From Spizellomyces punctatus DAOM BR117 (lineage: Eukaryota; Chytridiomycota; Chytridiomycetes; Spizellomycetales; Spizellomycetaceae), in the NCBI RefSeq assembly GCF_000182565.1, contig NW_015971545.1:962787-1026786 (forward strand): a stretch of 64,000 nt of DNA. Direction: 5' to 3'. This document shows positions 23,073 through 34,441 of the stretch, piece by piece. The first letter of the stretch is position 1. Each line of letters opens with the position of its first letter. The notes under the pieces were generated by a model. It worked only from the letters and a program-made list of their open reading frames with translations, was not told the origin of the DNA and made no database searches. Made by a program: the position numbers and the translations under genes.

Positions 23073-23855
23073 ATGGCAGTGAAACAAGCTTCCGAGTTGT
23101 TCTTGACACTATTAGTCCTCGTCCTCATTCACTCCACAACCGCCGCTAACTGGAGGTCAGGTCATGCAACCCATTACGGCCCTTACCCCTCCGTTCCGGC
23201 CCAATCCGAATTTGGATACCTCCCCAATGATGTTGGTGTAGGCTGTTCAACCGGAGAGCCCGGCGGAGACCCTCGCTGGAACGACATCCTCTCCAAAGGC
23301 GTTTACCAAAACCCAGTGTACAATCAAACCGTATGGCCAAAACAGGCTACGGTTGCGGTATCGGAAGCGGTGTATGCGAGCACACCTGCCGATAAGACTC
23401 GGGTGTGTTTCCAAAAAGTGCGGATCAAAAGTCGAGTCAATGGAGTAGAATTGGAGGCTTTTATTGTGGATTTTTGTCCGGCTGTTGGGTGTAATTGGTC
23501 CCAAGAAGAGCGGGGGAATAATGTGGATCTCTATGGAGAGTATACTTGGAAAGCATTAGGAGGGGAGGATGGTGGGGGTATGTTGGCTGTGGATATTGTG
23601 TGGCCGGATGGACTTGGATTGGATTCTGGTCGTGGATCTGGGTTGGCGGGAATTGTTATTGCGGCGATTGTGGTTTCTTGTTTGGCGTTCTTGGCGACTC
23701 TTGGATGGGCGATATGGTGGCATGTCAAGCGACGGAGGTCGTTGGCGGCTTTTGAGGCACAGAAGAGTAATTGGACTCCTGCGGCGCCGGGAGCTGGGGT
23801 GGACTCATCGGCTGGACCGGTGACGCCGCCTCCAGTTGCGTTGACGTCGGCGTAA
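23073..23855 (+). CDS. Membrane-anchored expansin-like (double-psi beta-barrel) protein
   Basis: 260 residues from ATG 23073, which opens a signal peptide (LFLTLLVLVLIHSTTAA). The upstream frame to 22923 also has an ATG but would hide the signal peptide. The mature part begins NWRSGHATHYGPYPS, the G-x-A-T-x-Y-G entry of barwin/expansin/RlpA-type barrels. It continues with paired cysteines (VGCSTGEPGGD, RVCFQKVRIKS, VDFCPAVGCNW) and ends with NNVDLYGEYTWKALGG, the usual V-D-L-x-x-x-x-x-x-L strand. A single membrane helix follows (about residues 190-217), with a basic stop KRRRS and a Pro/Ala tail. Family members loosen or bind cell-wall polysaccharide without clear hydrolysis. Anchoring in the membrane is unusual for a secreted loosenin/expansin. 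No second (CBM63) domain is seen. Confidence 0.75.
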   Translation: MAVKQASELFLTLLVLVLIHSTTAANWRSGHATHYGPYPSVPAQSEFGYLPNDVGVGCSTGEPGGDPRWNDILSKGVYQNPVYNQTVWPKQATVAVSEAVYASTPADKTRVCFQKVRIKSRVNGVELEAFIVDFCPAVGCNWSQEERGNNVDLYGEYTWKALGGEDGGGMLAVDIVWPDGLGLDSGRGSGLAGIVIAAIVVSCLAFLATLGWAIWWHVKRRRSLAAFEAQKSNWTPAAPGAGVDSSAGPVTPPPVALTSA

Positions 23856-23999
23856 AAGACGTTATGGACATTTTGGAACTGTTACTACCTCATTGTTACA
23901 TGTAGTCTCATTTGTTATACAGTACATAATTCAATTTTTATGCATATAGAATCACGTACACAAAAACTTATATATTATGAAAAAAAAATAATGAGGTGA

Positions 24000-26983
24000 T
24001 TACACGCCATCAAAAATATTCTTGGTCGGTGCTTTGGCTGGTCCTGCTTTTCGAGATGATGGGGGTGTTTTCTGCGCACCAGCACTCCCAGCAGTCTTGT
24101 TTTCATCACTCCAGTTTGATCCAAGCCCTCCCCATCCCCCACCTCCGCTATCTGTTTTTGATGCTGTGGATGTCCCAGATACCACACCAAACTTGCGACC
24201 ACTTTTTGTTTGATTGTTTGTCTTTAGAGACTCTCTGCTACCAAATCCTTCTCGTCCACCCACAGATTCCAAGTCTTCCTCAAGTCGCTGGAACTTTCCA
24301 CCTCCGTCTGTTGGGGCGGCCGGTGATTTTAATGCCGACAAGCCAAACCCTTTGAACGGGTTGGCCTTTTTGAACGTCCACAGACCACCCGCGTTGGTGC
24401 CATCAGCCGTACCCGCAGGTACATTGACGGTCGAATTAATATCGTTGCTCGGTGCCCCTCGCCCAAATCTACCACCTGATTTGTACTTTGCTAGCAAATC
24501 CTTTGCTGTTCCAGCTGTTCGCGTGCTTCCAATTCGGCTTTGTCGCGACGTGGATGTAATGTCATTTGAGAATCGGGAATCGATCGTGCCACCAGTTCGT
24601 TTACGCTCTTCAACGGCACGGGCTGTGAATCATATTCACTCGTCAGCCGTTAATATGATACACGATGCAATCCTGTGGCAACTGACCTTGCTCAATAATT
24701 TGTCGTCCTTCTTCAATATCCGCATCATTCGGCGCAATGGCCTCATAATATGAATAATGTTTGATTTTAAACAGTCGCAGGAGCCGTCCGTGCATATTGA
24801 AGAGCGTCAGAAGCGCAAAAATAAGAACGATTTCTGGCAGCCACTTGTTGTATCCTTCACCCAAAAGAGGCGTTAAGCTGACGGCTTTTCCCTGATACTA
24901 AAGGAAAGACATTTTAGTAAGCAAGTTCCCGAGCAAGTATGTCCCTGACGAGGAAAAAAAAATGGTAGATATAACGTACGGTTACAAACATGGTCTCATC
25001 GTCAGTGACCATGTTTAGGAAATTATAACAAAGTGGAAAGGTCAGCTTGCTGTGAGATGAAATGAATGAGATTCGGATACTGATCAAAGAGAGCCGAATA
25101 CCACTGTCAAGATCATATCACGCACCATAGGTAACTCCCAATGAAGAGCAAGCTTCCTTCATCTGTATGATGTTCTGGTACCAGGTAGTAATCGAAAAAT
25201 TTGATCTTGAAGAGGGTTGAATATGCGCAAACACACATGTACAAAATGAAGCCCATTGCAACAAGCTGAGAAAAGTTTTGTCAGGGTCCGTAGTAGTTGA
25301 TGCTCTACTTAAAAAAACAGCGAATACCTCCAAAGCAACATATCCAATATATGGCGACTTTAAAATCACGGCTGGCACGGATAATGTGACACTCTCCACT
25401 TGGAAGGTCGATTCCGACCAAATGACGGCCAGGGAGGCCAGCACCGCAATGATACTGAGAAAGCGGAGAGCGATAGGACGAATCCAGACATAATACCACC
25501 AATCTGAAAGGCCAATATTATACACCTGTAAGGTGCAGTAGTTGTTTAACATCAAAATAACGTACATGATCGAAGTTTTATATCCTTAAAGCGATCTTCG
25601 GATACGGTGACAAGCGTAGACTGGAATTTTCTGCAGCCAAAATGTCAGATCAGATCAGCTGAACGTAACCAAGGCGCGGCAGAAGACCACGGACCTATCC
25701 TTGTTTCGATAATTTTCAATAACGTCCTGGTACAGGAAGGCCTTCTGCAGCAAAAACTGGTACTGCGCTTGCGTTCGATCCAAAACTTTAACAGCTCGTT
25801 TTATCCGTGCATGCAGGCTAATAAGGTAATCCTCATTGACAGTCGCTACCATCTCCTCTCGATCAATATTGCGCTCCTCTAACGCTAATGGGCACTGGAA
25901 GAGCAGAAGATTCGATTCGTTACTCTACAGTCCAGCGGTTTATGAGTTTATGTCACTAACTTTTTCCATGAGCTTGTCAACAAGGGGCCGCAGAGCGTCG
26001 CCAAGCTCTATTTTCCTCGATGCTATAGCAATTTCCTAATCGATAGATATTAACGACCATATTTCGTACGACGCATCAATCCGGAAAAGACAATAGTAAT
26101 ACCCTGGAAACGTCATACAGATCGGCTTCAGCGTCCACCATACTCTCCTTCACTCGCGGCGCCGTAAACTCCATGTATCTCAGGCACCACTGGGTGTTCG
26201 CATCAAACCATAGCGTCCGTGGAATCTCCACCAAGCCATATCCCATCATAACGGTGCTTAAAAGCAGACCCCATGCATTCGCCGCAGCAATGCCCATTGA
26301 AAGAAGTGTATCTCTACGGACATGTGGCATCAGATGGTTGTGCGACGCTTGCAGTGATTTTCGAAGCACCTACTTATTGATATGCATCACAACTAATGTG
26401 TAGATGAGGAACACCAGTCCAACAGCTCCGAGGCCACCGTAGTACACCAGATTATCTTTCAGTGATGCCCAGAGCCGACGGCCGAAACGAAAGTCGCCCG
26501 CACGGATCCACGTTTGCATAAGAGGAATGGTGAACCTGATGCAATTTCTCATGAGTTTACTGTACTCCAGATGGAGCCCTTTGCGCACACTGAACGAAGT
26601 TACCATGTCAAACAGAACATTGTCCAATACACAATCTGCCAAAAGGTGCGCAAAAATCCTTCGGAGACATAGGCTAACGGCCGGTCACATCTGATCGCAT
26701 TCGCATCCTCCACGCACTTCCGATAATGGGTCTAAAAACCAGTGAGAGGTGCTTGTTCAGCGGTGGACCTGATTGAAATGCTACTCAAAAGCAAGTTCCC
26801 AATGCAACTCACCGATGCCAAGTCCAACGGTAGTATGAGGGGTAAAGAGAATGGGAAAAGCCACGCCAAAAAGGCCACAAGTAGTGCGTACCATGGCAGT
26901 TTTCGAAAGTCTCCAAAGTATTGTAAAAGCCCCAGGACGAGAAATCCTAGTGCGACGAGGATGAGAATGACAATGCTGTACAT
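24000..26983 (-). CDS. LMBR1 domain-containing protein 2-like multi-pass membrane protein
   Basis: ATG at 26983, stop at 24000. The first exons read 26983-26813, 26731-26604 and 26535-26374 and continue at 26314. Several more short introns follow towards the 3' end. The N-terminal span is followed by WLFPFSLPLILPLDLAS, the LMBR1 family signature. Further matches to LMBD2 are VYWTMFCLTW, the AANAWGLLLSTVMMGYGLVEIPRTLW helix (positions about 26215-26300), FFDYYLVPEHHTDEGSLLF and PLCYNFLNMV. The ~200-residue cytoplasmic C-terminus is Ser/Gly/Lys-rich and ends KNIFDGV. In animals LMBD2 is a plasma-membrane protein linked to GPCR signalling; its fungal role is unknown. Exact inner exon borders between 25600 and 26300 are uncertain. 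Confidence 0.82.
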
Positions 26984-27186
26984 GATGTTTCTCTTCAGCG
27001 GAGTTTTAGGCGCAATTGACAGTCAGGAGGGTGTGTTGGAGAGGAGCCCTCTCCGATCGATTGTGAGAAGCGACGGTATAGCAATGTCTTGGTAGTGTTT
27101 GGGCGGGTCGGAAGTTGAAAGCAAAACGATTGCGGGCGAAGCGGTGCTGTGGGTCAAAGGGTAAGCAAAGCCCCGTCTCACGCGCT

Positions 27187-27821
27187 TAGTGTATTAGGTG
27201 ACAGAAACTGGCACTAGCTACTACACCAGGGAATAAACCAGCGATAACTGGTTCGGAAAAGCCAAGTAATTCCCTCCTTACAACCAACCAACTACTACTA
27301 GGCCCAATTACACATGCAATACATTACGGTTGTTCTAACCGGGTAACTAGCGCCCACCACCACGAGAGAAATCCTACTAAGCCCTTGATTCCGAAATTCT
27401 TTAGTCGGAGGATGTTCAGATACTAATTAAACCAGAATTAGACTCGGAATACGCGTGGGAAAATACAAAGATAATGCATACCTGCGATCGTTGCAGCATA
27501 GTAGTAGCAGTGTTTGCAAGGGGTTATGTTGTTGTCGTTGTCGGGCGGACGAGGTCCTCGGCACCAGAGCAATATTCTCATGATGGACTGAGACTTGTTG
27601 GGCGGATGCTTTGAGTCGAGGATGGGAAAAGAGGAAAGAGGGAAAAGGCCCCCCTTTTATAGACCTTTGGCATGCGCCTCACCGCAGTTTAAAAAAAAAG
27701 TTACATTAGCATGCCACACCGCTTTGAGCAATAGATGGGGGTTCTGATTATGCGATATGATTAACCGGATTAATCCGGATAATAATGGGTCCTAGTGCCA
27801 TTTTCAATCACCTCCACACTA
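27187..27821 (-). mobile_element. TIR element copy 2 (inverted, 635 bp)
   Basis: Inverted relative to 242-998 and ending in the same TAGTG...CACTA terminal repeats. It shares about 250 bp at the promoter end (TATA at 27654-27661 on the minus strand, the same leader) and about 160 bp at the tRNA-like end. The middle is shorter and diverged, but again shows a GT...AG pair (minus strand GTATGC ... TTAATTAG). Immediate flanks differ between copies, so these are separate insertions and not one segmental duplication. It sits just upstream of the LMBD2-like start, about 200 bp away, and could affect that promoter. Confidence 0.72.
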
Positions 27822-28159
27822 TGTTGATGAGGGGTTCTTCGACGGAGGTCGCAGTAAAAAGTGATATAGAAACTCAGATACAAGCTTTTATTTCTTAACG
27901 ATGCTCCAGTGTTTATTCTGCTGCTCCAGTATATGACTCCCCAACTGATGATGGCCCTTTATACAGCTCCAGCTCATGCTATACCCATGTATATGACATC
28001 TTCCAAGATCATTGCTAGCTAAGAGAATATACAATATTCCATGACGTCCATGACTATACAACACAATTAATGGGCTCCCTTTTCTCACTTCAATGTTTTC
28101 CAGAAAATATCCAGATTGTAGCAGACGTTCTGAGCAAGCCTCTGTTCAGGTCGATTTAC
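27822..28159. other. Intergenic
   Basis: AT-rich, with no gene signal. Confidence 0.4.
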
Positions 28160-28552
28160 TTATACCTTGGAATAGGTGCACGACCTGCTGCGGAGCGTGC
28201 CTCTTGTTTTATTCGATCGAACATGGCTCTTTAACAGGGAAAGGGACGGGGACCTTTTTGCAAAGTAATCCGTCGTCATCATCTCTACTCCACTGTCCTG
28301 GCGGTCACAATTCGGACGATCCGATTTTCGTTTCTCGTAAACCTCGGGTATCGTTTCCAATTTGGGTCGTGGCCGGAAACCGGCTTGTTCAATATCCTCT
28401 ATTTTTACATGTACAATGGCGACGGCAGTGATGGTTGGAAGGTGATGTACAGAATCGCTATCGTCGAGGGTGGACTTTGACGCTTGTTTCCCAAAAACTG
28501 CCTTGATCCAACGGGGCACGAAGCCGACACGAGATTTCCGTACTTTGTGCAT
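28160..28552 (-). CDS. Hypothetical small basic protein
   Basis: Not recognised. 130 residues from ATG 28552 (the frame continues upstream only from a TTG). It has an N-terminal KVRKSRVGFVPRWIKAVFGKQ amphipathic basic stretch, a central acidic/polar part with RPRPKLETIPEVYEKRKSDRP, and a Ser/Arg-rich C-terminus. No signal peptide or membrane helix is seen. Composition looks protein-like, but the opposite strand is also partly open, so this could be a chance frame or the last exon of a longer gene. Confidence 0.38.
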   Translation of the reverse strand: MHKVRKSRVGFVPRWIKAVFGKQASKSTLDDSDSVHHLPTITAVAIVHVKIEDIEQAGFRPRPKLETIPEVYEKRKSDRPNCDRQDSGVEMMTTDYFAKRSPSLSLLKSHVRSNKTRGTLRSRSCTYSKV

Positions 28553-28573
28553 GATACAGGAAAAAGGAATCAA

Positions 28574-29028
28574 GGCTTCAAGCTTTTAACATGCAGGATA
28601 ACATGCAGGATGCATAGAAGTTTTCCTTGGCCTGGACCGCCGTCAGGGGTGGACCACACTAGTGAATGACTTAATTTAAAGCGCGACAAACCTAGACCTG
28701 TCAGGACATTTTCGAATGACACTGTTCCCAGCAACTCCATCGAACAATAATTTCAAAGGTAATTTGGAAGCAAATCGGAAGTAGGCGGCTGATCCGTTGT
28801 CGCATGAGAAGGAATCGTGATCAGTATTACATTTTAAATCCCTTTTTCACGGAAACGGGCGGAGACGCATGGAAAAAGATTGCTGATCATGGTGGAATGT
28901 GAAATCCCTTGATTACAGCAGCACTCTCATATTTTTTCAAATGTCAAATTAATACCAATACTCTAACATGTAGAATAAAAAATAGTCCATAAAAACCATA
29001 GGTAGAAAATCGTCAGACTACGATATCC
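28574..29028. other. Intergenic
   Basis: No coding or RNA feature is seen. It includes the 3' flank of the EEP-family gene. Confidence 0.4.
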
Positions 29029-30432
29029 TCAGATCCCTCTATCCTTTCGAACATCAAACCTAGCGAATATAGGCCAATGATCTGAATCTAACGTTCCACA
29101 GTACTGTTTATAATTGTGTAATGGATAGCTGTCCACAAGACGATCGCGCAAACCTCGACTGATGAGAACGTGGTCGATCAAGACGTGTTCGTTTCCCCCA
29201 TCGTCCTTGCAGTCCCTGTTGCGGTCATACCAGTTTGTGTAACGCTCTGTTTGGTTTTCCCACAAGTTAGCTATGTTGAAAAGGGGTGGATTTGTGGCGG
29301 TGCGGAGGGTTGATAATGCCTGAATTGACACATCCGTGGTAAGAAATTTGGTCATAGGACAACTGTTCAGCTGACGAACAGCGCTTTTACCTTGCTGATG
29401 GGATGATCGAGTTCTCCTGCGGCATCCACCACCTCATCATCATAGTCATTAAAGTCACCCAGCACGATGACCTCATCGTGAGATTGTGTCAAAAGATGTC
29501 GTTGAATGGCATTGGAGATCACCGATGCTTGTGCCTCGCGCTGCGCATCTCAACGTCAGTTAACGGATCTCATCGAAGAATATTCTAAAGCATTACCTTT
29601 TCGCATCGGTCGCGTTTGTCAGGGTACGCAATAAAGTGATTTCCGCTGAGGAGGATGGGTATCTCATTGACTTGGAACCTGGCAAAGTAGTTCTTTGTTG
29701 ATCCGTACATCTGAGGAGGTGAACCGGGTTTGGTGAAGCCACACAGGGATCCTTTGATGGGGTAGAGAACACGCTCGTCGGTGCGGATCACATCGATAAT
29801 CGGGTCTACCTTGGTGATGAAGCCCACTTGTTGCCCTAGGGCTGTGTCCCGCCCAGGAACTAGGTACGCGCGATATGCTCCTTTGGCGGCCGTATTCTCT
29901 GCTTCCAGAACCTCAATCAACTTGTCAAGGGCATCACAGCTTTCGACTTCGCTAAGGTGGACAATATCCGGAAGACCCATCGCAGCAATTGTCTTTGCCA
30001 CCCGGGAGAAATGCTCTAATGCCATTTTCTTGTTCTGTGACCAAGACAGGTCAATTCGACGCTCTCCATTGGGATACGATTTGATGAGATGCCACATACC
30101 TTCCAAGGACAAGATCTTCCCGGACACACCAGTCCACCTGTGCCACCATTGATGAAGAGCCATTCAGCGTTGAAATTTCCAACAGTAAGCTCGTCCTTGT
30201 TTTCGCGACGGTCACCCGCTTCAACTGGAGCCTGGGAACATAACCTCGGTGTAGGGCGTGTAGGGCGCTTGGGTCGCGGTAACAACAGAGATCCCGACAG
30301 CTGTACGTGCTCTATATGAAGCGGCCGTCCGAGAGTGTGCTGAGCAGGGAAGCCATGGGCAGTAACTTGTAAGGAAGGAGTAGAGAGAAGGAGCGAAACA
30401 ACGACAGCGAACGAGGATAAGGTACCCAACAT
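29029..30432 (-). CDS. Secreted endonuclease/exonuclease/phosphatase (EEP) family protein
   Basis: Four exons on the minus strand: 30432-30100, 30034-29597, 29540-29391 and 29319-29029. All introns are GT-AG and in phase, giving 403 residues. The N-terminus is a signal peptide (LGTLSSFAVVVSLLLSTPSLQVTAHG). The EEP fold is recognised from VGNFNAEWLF (first strand, Asn), IVHLSEVES (the metal-binding Glu), LLSGNHFIAYPD, VIVLGDFNDYDDE (the G-D-F-N motif) and the C-terminal LDSDHWPIFARFDV (the S-D-H catalytic His). The family includes DNase I-like nucleases, sphingomyelinases and inositol phosphatases, and substrate cannot be chosen from sequence alone. An extracellular nuclease or phosphatase for nutrient scavenging is a reasonable inference. 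Confidence 0.82.
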
Positions 30433-30829
30433 GGGTTACAGCATGCAAACTTAAAATCTGTTCAAAGTATGGGAGGAACGTCTTTTCGCTTAAATATATG
30501 CTAGTCGCTCTAGTTGCAGCACCTCATCGCCCGTCGTTGTCGTCCGCCCTCTCCCTTCCTATCGCGCTTTGTTATCGGAGTCCAGACGCGTTTCATTTGC
30601 TTGGACATGTGCCTTACAAACAAGTGGATATTGGATACAACGTAATCTTGGTGACTGTGCCATAATCATATGACTTGATTTAGCAAGTCAGTTTCGCTAA
30701 ACAAAAGAACATTGAAAAATATCAGCAGGTATTTCTTTGTTACAAGATAATGACCAGGAATCACAGGACAGGTAAACCACCAGTACATTCATGTAAAAGT
30801 ATCAATAGTTTTATTTCGCACAGATATTT
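30433..30829. other. Intergenic upstream of EEP gene
   Basis: Promoter side of the minus-strand EEP gene. Nothing else is recognised. Confidence 0.4.
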
Positions 30830-30920
30830 GGACACTACACGGGTCGGCGTCGACCCAACAGTCTCTTCTTCCGTGAGCGAGAGTTTTGCTTGTTCACTAA
30901 ACTTCTGGGCACATTACGTA
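30773..30920 (-). pseudogene. Coding-like fragment, paralogous to 31206-31345
   Basis: After a minus-strand acceptor (CCCAG) the frame reads KFSEQAKLSLTEEETVGSTP and ends with a stop near 30773. The KLSxTEE(E/D)T core matches the fragment at 31206-31345, so this looks like the 3' end of a duplicated gene. No complete gene can be assembled and no function is recognised. Confidence 0.3.
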
Positions 30921-31205
30921 CAAGCGGTTAGCGACCAAAGGCAAGGTTCATTTCGCACAAGTGTACGAATCTACTTTTGCATCTCAGTGAAGATAAATGT
31001 GACAAATTGTAGACTAATCCATTTGCCAGCGTACAAAACACTCATGATCAAAGGCTAGTGTTTTACCAATATTCAATTGATGAGACTGCCAAAGCATCAC
31101 CATATCATTGTTGAAATAGAAAAGGAGACATAAGAATCGAACTCCCATTATCTTTGAAATTTTGGTTCACTCGTTCAATCTCTAGCAAATACCGTCTCCC
31201 ATTCT

Positions 31206-31345
31206 ACAAACTACAAAGACTCTGTAGCTGGTGCCGACTGGGCAGTATCCTCTTCCGTGAACGAGAGTCTTGGTCGCTTGCTATCATCACAATCAAGGGC
31301 ATTTAAGAGCAATGCATCATTTGCATTTTCAGGTCCCCGTCTAGC
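31206..31345 (-). pseudogene. Possible last exon of unknown gene (TEE(E/D)T motif)
   Basis: The minus frame reads ENANDALLLNALDCDDSKRP, then RLSFTEEDTAQSAPATESL and a stop at 31206. SKRPRL could be a nuclear localisation signal. An upstream minus-strand ATG near 31671 and several GT/AG pairs could supply earlier exons, but no confident chain was found. The relation to 30773-30920 suggests tandem duplication of a small gene. Confidence 0.32.
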
Positions 31346-31948
31346 GCAAGAGTAGATCTACTGTCCTTGCTGTTCGGCTGGGAAGGCCACCTTCAAAAGT
31401 TGAAACTGTTGCAATCGTGCGGTGCCAAAAAGCATGGTGCTTTTGGCCTTTCACCTAATGTTTTGCCCCGAATCTGTCCGGGGACTGAAGAGCAAGGTGC
31501 TGGCACTCAACGTCCAGAAAACCATTCAAAAGTGGCACTTTCCTTGATGGCCAACCGATCAGACAACGGAAATTCGAGCTCATCAGTCGCACTCTCCAAC
31601 ACAGTTTCACGTTGCACTTTGCCGCTAGTGTCATGTGACTGTGCCGCCGTCATAATACCTCATATAGTTAAATTTCATGGTTTCAATTGGGTCTAAATGA
31701 TTATTATCCAGAATTGGAGTTGAAAGTAAATCGGACGGGCAACGGAAAATGGAGACAATGTGGCCAAACAGCCCCCCAAGTGTCACTACTATTTCCATCA
31801 AACGACGAAGGAAATGTAGTGAAAATTTCAAAAGGATCGAAATAACAGGATTGAAATAAAAGGATGAAATGGAAAAAGGTCCCCGGCTTGTCTAGAGTCG
31901 ACCTTGAGCTTGTCCTTTGCGTGCACACCTCTTTGAACAAAGCCAGTC

Positions 31949-32734
31949 ATGTCCTGGAGAGATTACGGCGGTGAAGTAGCACCACCGCAACCAGCTGGTA
32001 ACCGCTGGGCGGCAGCTGCTGCGCAAGCTGCGGATGGGAACAGGTCGTCGACAGGCTATCGTTCTTGGGAGACTGTGGACGACGAACCAGAAGACTATGA
32101 CAACACCGACTGGTTGCAACGCAAGACAAAAAAAGTCCAAAACGATTCCCTCCAGAGTACCCGTCGTGCCTTACAGCGTTTAAACGAGACCGATGCTATT
32201 GCTACCTCCAATTTAACAAGACTGAACCAACAGTCGGAACAGCTTTACAAGGTCAACAGCCGTCTCGAAAGCGCTGAACAGCATGTCAAAGTCAGCGACT
32301 CTAAAGCAGATCATTTAAAATCCCTCAATCGGTACTTTTTCCTACCGTCCTTTGGTGGCAAGAAAGCAAGAGAGCGAGAAGAGGCTGCTAAACGAGAAAA
32401 CGCCGAACGCTCAACTCGTGACGAATCCGCTCTTGAGCGGGACCGACAAGCTCGTGACGAGCGCTTCCAGTCCATTCGCAATGCAAACTACATGTCATCG
32501 ACTCGTGGAATGTATTCCACTCCTCAAGGTATCGAACATGATAATACAGAGGAGGAAATCGACAACAATCTGGATCAAATTTCGTCCGGCTTGCAGAGAT
32601 TGAAGATGATGAGTCAGAGCATGAACACCGAGTTGGACTCGCAGAGGGATATGATTGGGAGGATATCAGATCGTACGGACCGTACTGGGGAGAGGATTAG
32701 AAATACGACAAGAAAGATTGATCGGATCAAATAG
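31949..32734 (+). CDS. SNAP-25/Sec9-family t-SNARE (Qb + Qc)
   Basis: Single exon, 261 residues, ATG 31949. The N-terminal segment is Ala/Gly-rich. The first SNARE motif (about 65-120) includes STRRALQRLNETDAIATSNL and LNQQSEQLYKVNSRLESAEQ, with the central Gln. A charged linker follows, with FFLPSFGGKK, reminiscent of the SNAP-29/Sec9 linker. The second SNARE motif (about 200-258) is EEEIDNNLDQISSGLQRLKM and onwards, ending RNTTRKIDRIK. There is no cysteine cluster for palmitoylation and no membrane helix, as in Sec9/SNAP-29. It would pair with syntaxin and synaptobrevin SNAREs for exocytic fusion. Confidence 0.9.
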   Translation: MSWRDYGGEVAPPQPAGNRWAAAAAQAADGNRSSTGYRSWETVDDEPEDYDNTDWLQRKTKKVQNDSLQSTRRALQRLNETDAIATSNLTRLNQQSEQLYKVNSRLESAEQHVKVSDSKADHLKSLNRYFFLPSFGGKKAREREEAAKRENAERSTRDESALERDRQARDERFQSIRNANYMSSTRGMYSTPQGIEHDNTEEEIDNNLDQISSGLQRLKMMSQSMNTELDSQRDMIGRISDRTDRTGERIRNTTRKIDRIK

Positions 32735-33330
32735 ACAACAGAGGACGTGAGGAGCTACACATTGTAGAACAGAAATTTTGTATATAGGATTTTCTATGAA
32801 TATGGATGCGTTTTAGCACCTTTTTCCGACATTTCTTGCCGAGTTTGAATGAATATCTAACGATATGGACGTTTTTTGTGATGGACCGCTGCGGGTCGCT
32901 ACCTCACAGTGCGCCGTACACAATAAAAGAAACAGGATATGAAAGCCACTATGCTGTCAACCAAAGCATTCTAGTAAAGCAACGCAGATTGCCGAAACAA
33001 ATGTTATTTATACGAGAAGGCCACAGAAAATTGCCGTAGGCATGTTTACATTGTCAATGGGGGAAACTAATCAGCCTTGAAACCACTGCTGTTGACATGA
33101 TAACCGTAACCATACTCAAAAAGCTCAACTATTGGCATAACCCCATTCAAGCCGTTAAATACACATGGGATGACCCTAAATAAAGTAGCATTGCAAAATG
33201 CGCCTCGATCGATTGCGTAAGCCGCGTCGTTTGCACCCGTTTATTTGCCCCATCGTCCATCAAGCCCCCATAATATATATTACACAGTGATGGTGGCTAG
33301 AACCCTTCCACTGTCGTTGCCCTCCTCCTC
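32735..33330. other. Intergenic
   Basis: No feature seen beyond the SNARE gene 3' flank. Confidence 0.4.
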
Positions 33331-34106
33331 ATGGAGCCACCGGCAAAGAGTCAAAGCCAGGAAGACCGTCCCCTGTTAAAGGTGGATTCCTTGGTGAAAA
33401 GATCTTTGTCGGTTGGTAGTAAGATGGCCAGAAACGGGAAGCAGATATCCATATCGCTATGTGGGGGTAGACGACAGAGTCAAGGGTGTACTGAGGGTAA
33501 GGGCGACATTATATCTGGGGGTCAAACAACCAGACGTGAAGAAGGTACTGTCGTTACAGAATAATCCGTTTCGCTTCCTCTCCAGTACTTATGATTGCGG
33601 CCTGCGTATTCTAGATACAGCTCACTGCATCGCCAACGGAAACCTGATATTAACAACTACTATCAAACGAACTCGTAACCTTATTGCAAACGGAAAGTCC
33701 ATGACAGCCGGCCATGTCCGTCCGACAAGCCGCTCACCCACCAGATCCCCTGCTAAACCTCGCACCCCATCGCCCCCTCAAGAGCTTCATCCGATTGTAC
33801 GAGGAATGTATCAAGGGATCGATCTTCCTGTTCATGAGAACCCTGATCGGCATTTGGTTGCAGAGGCGGTTCGGTCCCCTGCGAGAGCAGTATGTACAGC
33901 AGAGTGTAGAGGAAAGATGGGAGCAGTGCACTGTGCAAGGCGGTGAAATATTGCTTGCTGATGTATATACTTTTTTTCTTGTGACGTTCTTGAAACCAGT
34001 TTGTGGAGTGTGTTGGCTGCCTACTGGACTTGTATTGAATGGGTGTTTTATGTGCATTTGCAACGGGGGATCTTGCCCAGAAGAGACTTGGACATTCATA
34101 GTTTGA
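33331..34106 (+). CDS. Possible hypothetical gene, structure uncertain
   Basis: Not recognised. Two coding-like stretches occur in different frames. One starts at ATG 33331 (MEPPAKSQSQEDRPLLKVDS). The other starts at ATG 33714 and runs 130 residues, with an amphipathic segment (FIRLYEECIKGSIFLFMRTL) and a Cys-rich end (CGVCW, CICNGGSC). They could be exons of one gene. No domain is identified, and the opposite strand is also open. Confidence 0.28.
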
Positions 34107-34441
34107 TGCTCCCATGCTCCAAGCTGTTAACTCTATGAACTATCTGATATCTAACGAGAGCACTCGGTACCATTTTGAGGACTCAGTAGCGTGTAAGGAT
34201 CAAGTCGGCACCAAAGCCAACATGCGGTTTCCATGCTGTTTCAGATCGAAAAGATGCACCCAAGCTAACGAGCATGAAATAATGTATTTATGCAAAACAA
34301 TACAAGATTGCATGTATTTCACTTCTTTTTTTTTGCATCTTCCCCACGGTTTTGCGATATTCTGCTTTCACTATTCCGATGGCTGCAAAAAAACCAGTCA
34401 ATGATGATGAGCATTTCCCTTCAAAACAACATCTTAGATCT
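34107..34441. other. Intergenic
   Basis: No gene seen. It is the 3' flank of the minus-strand gene that ends at 34442. Confidence 0.4.
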
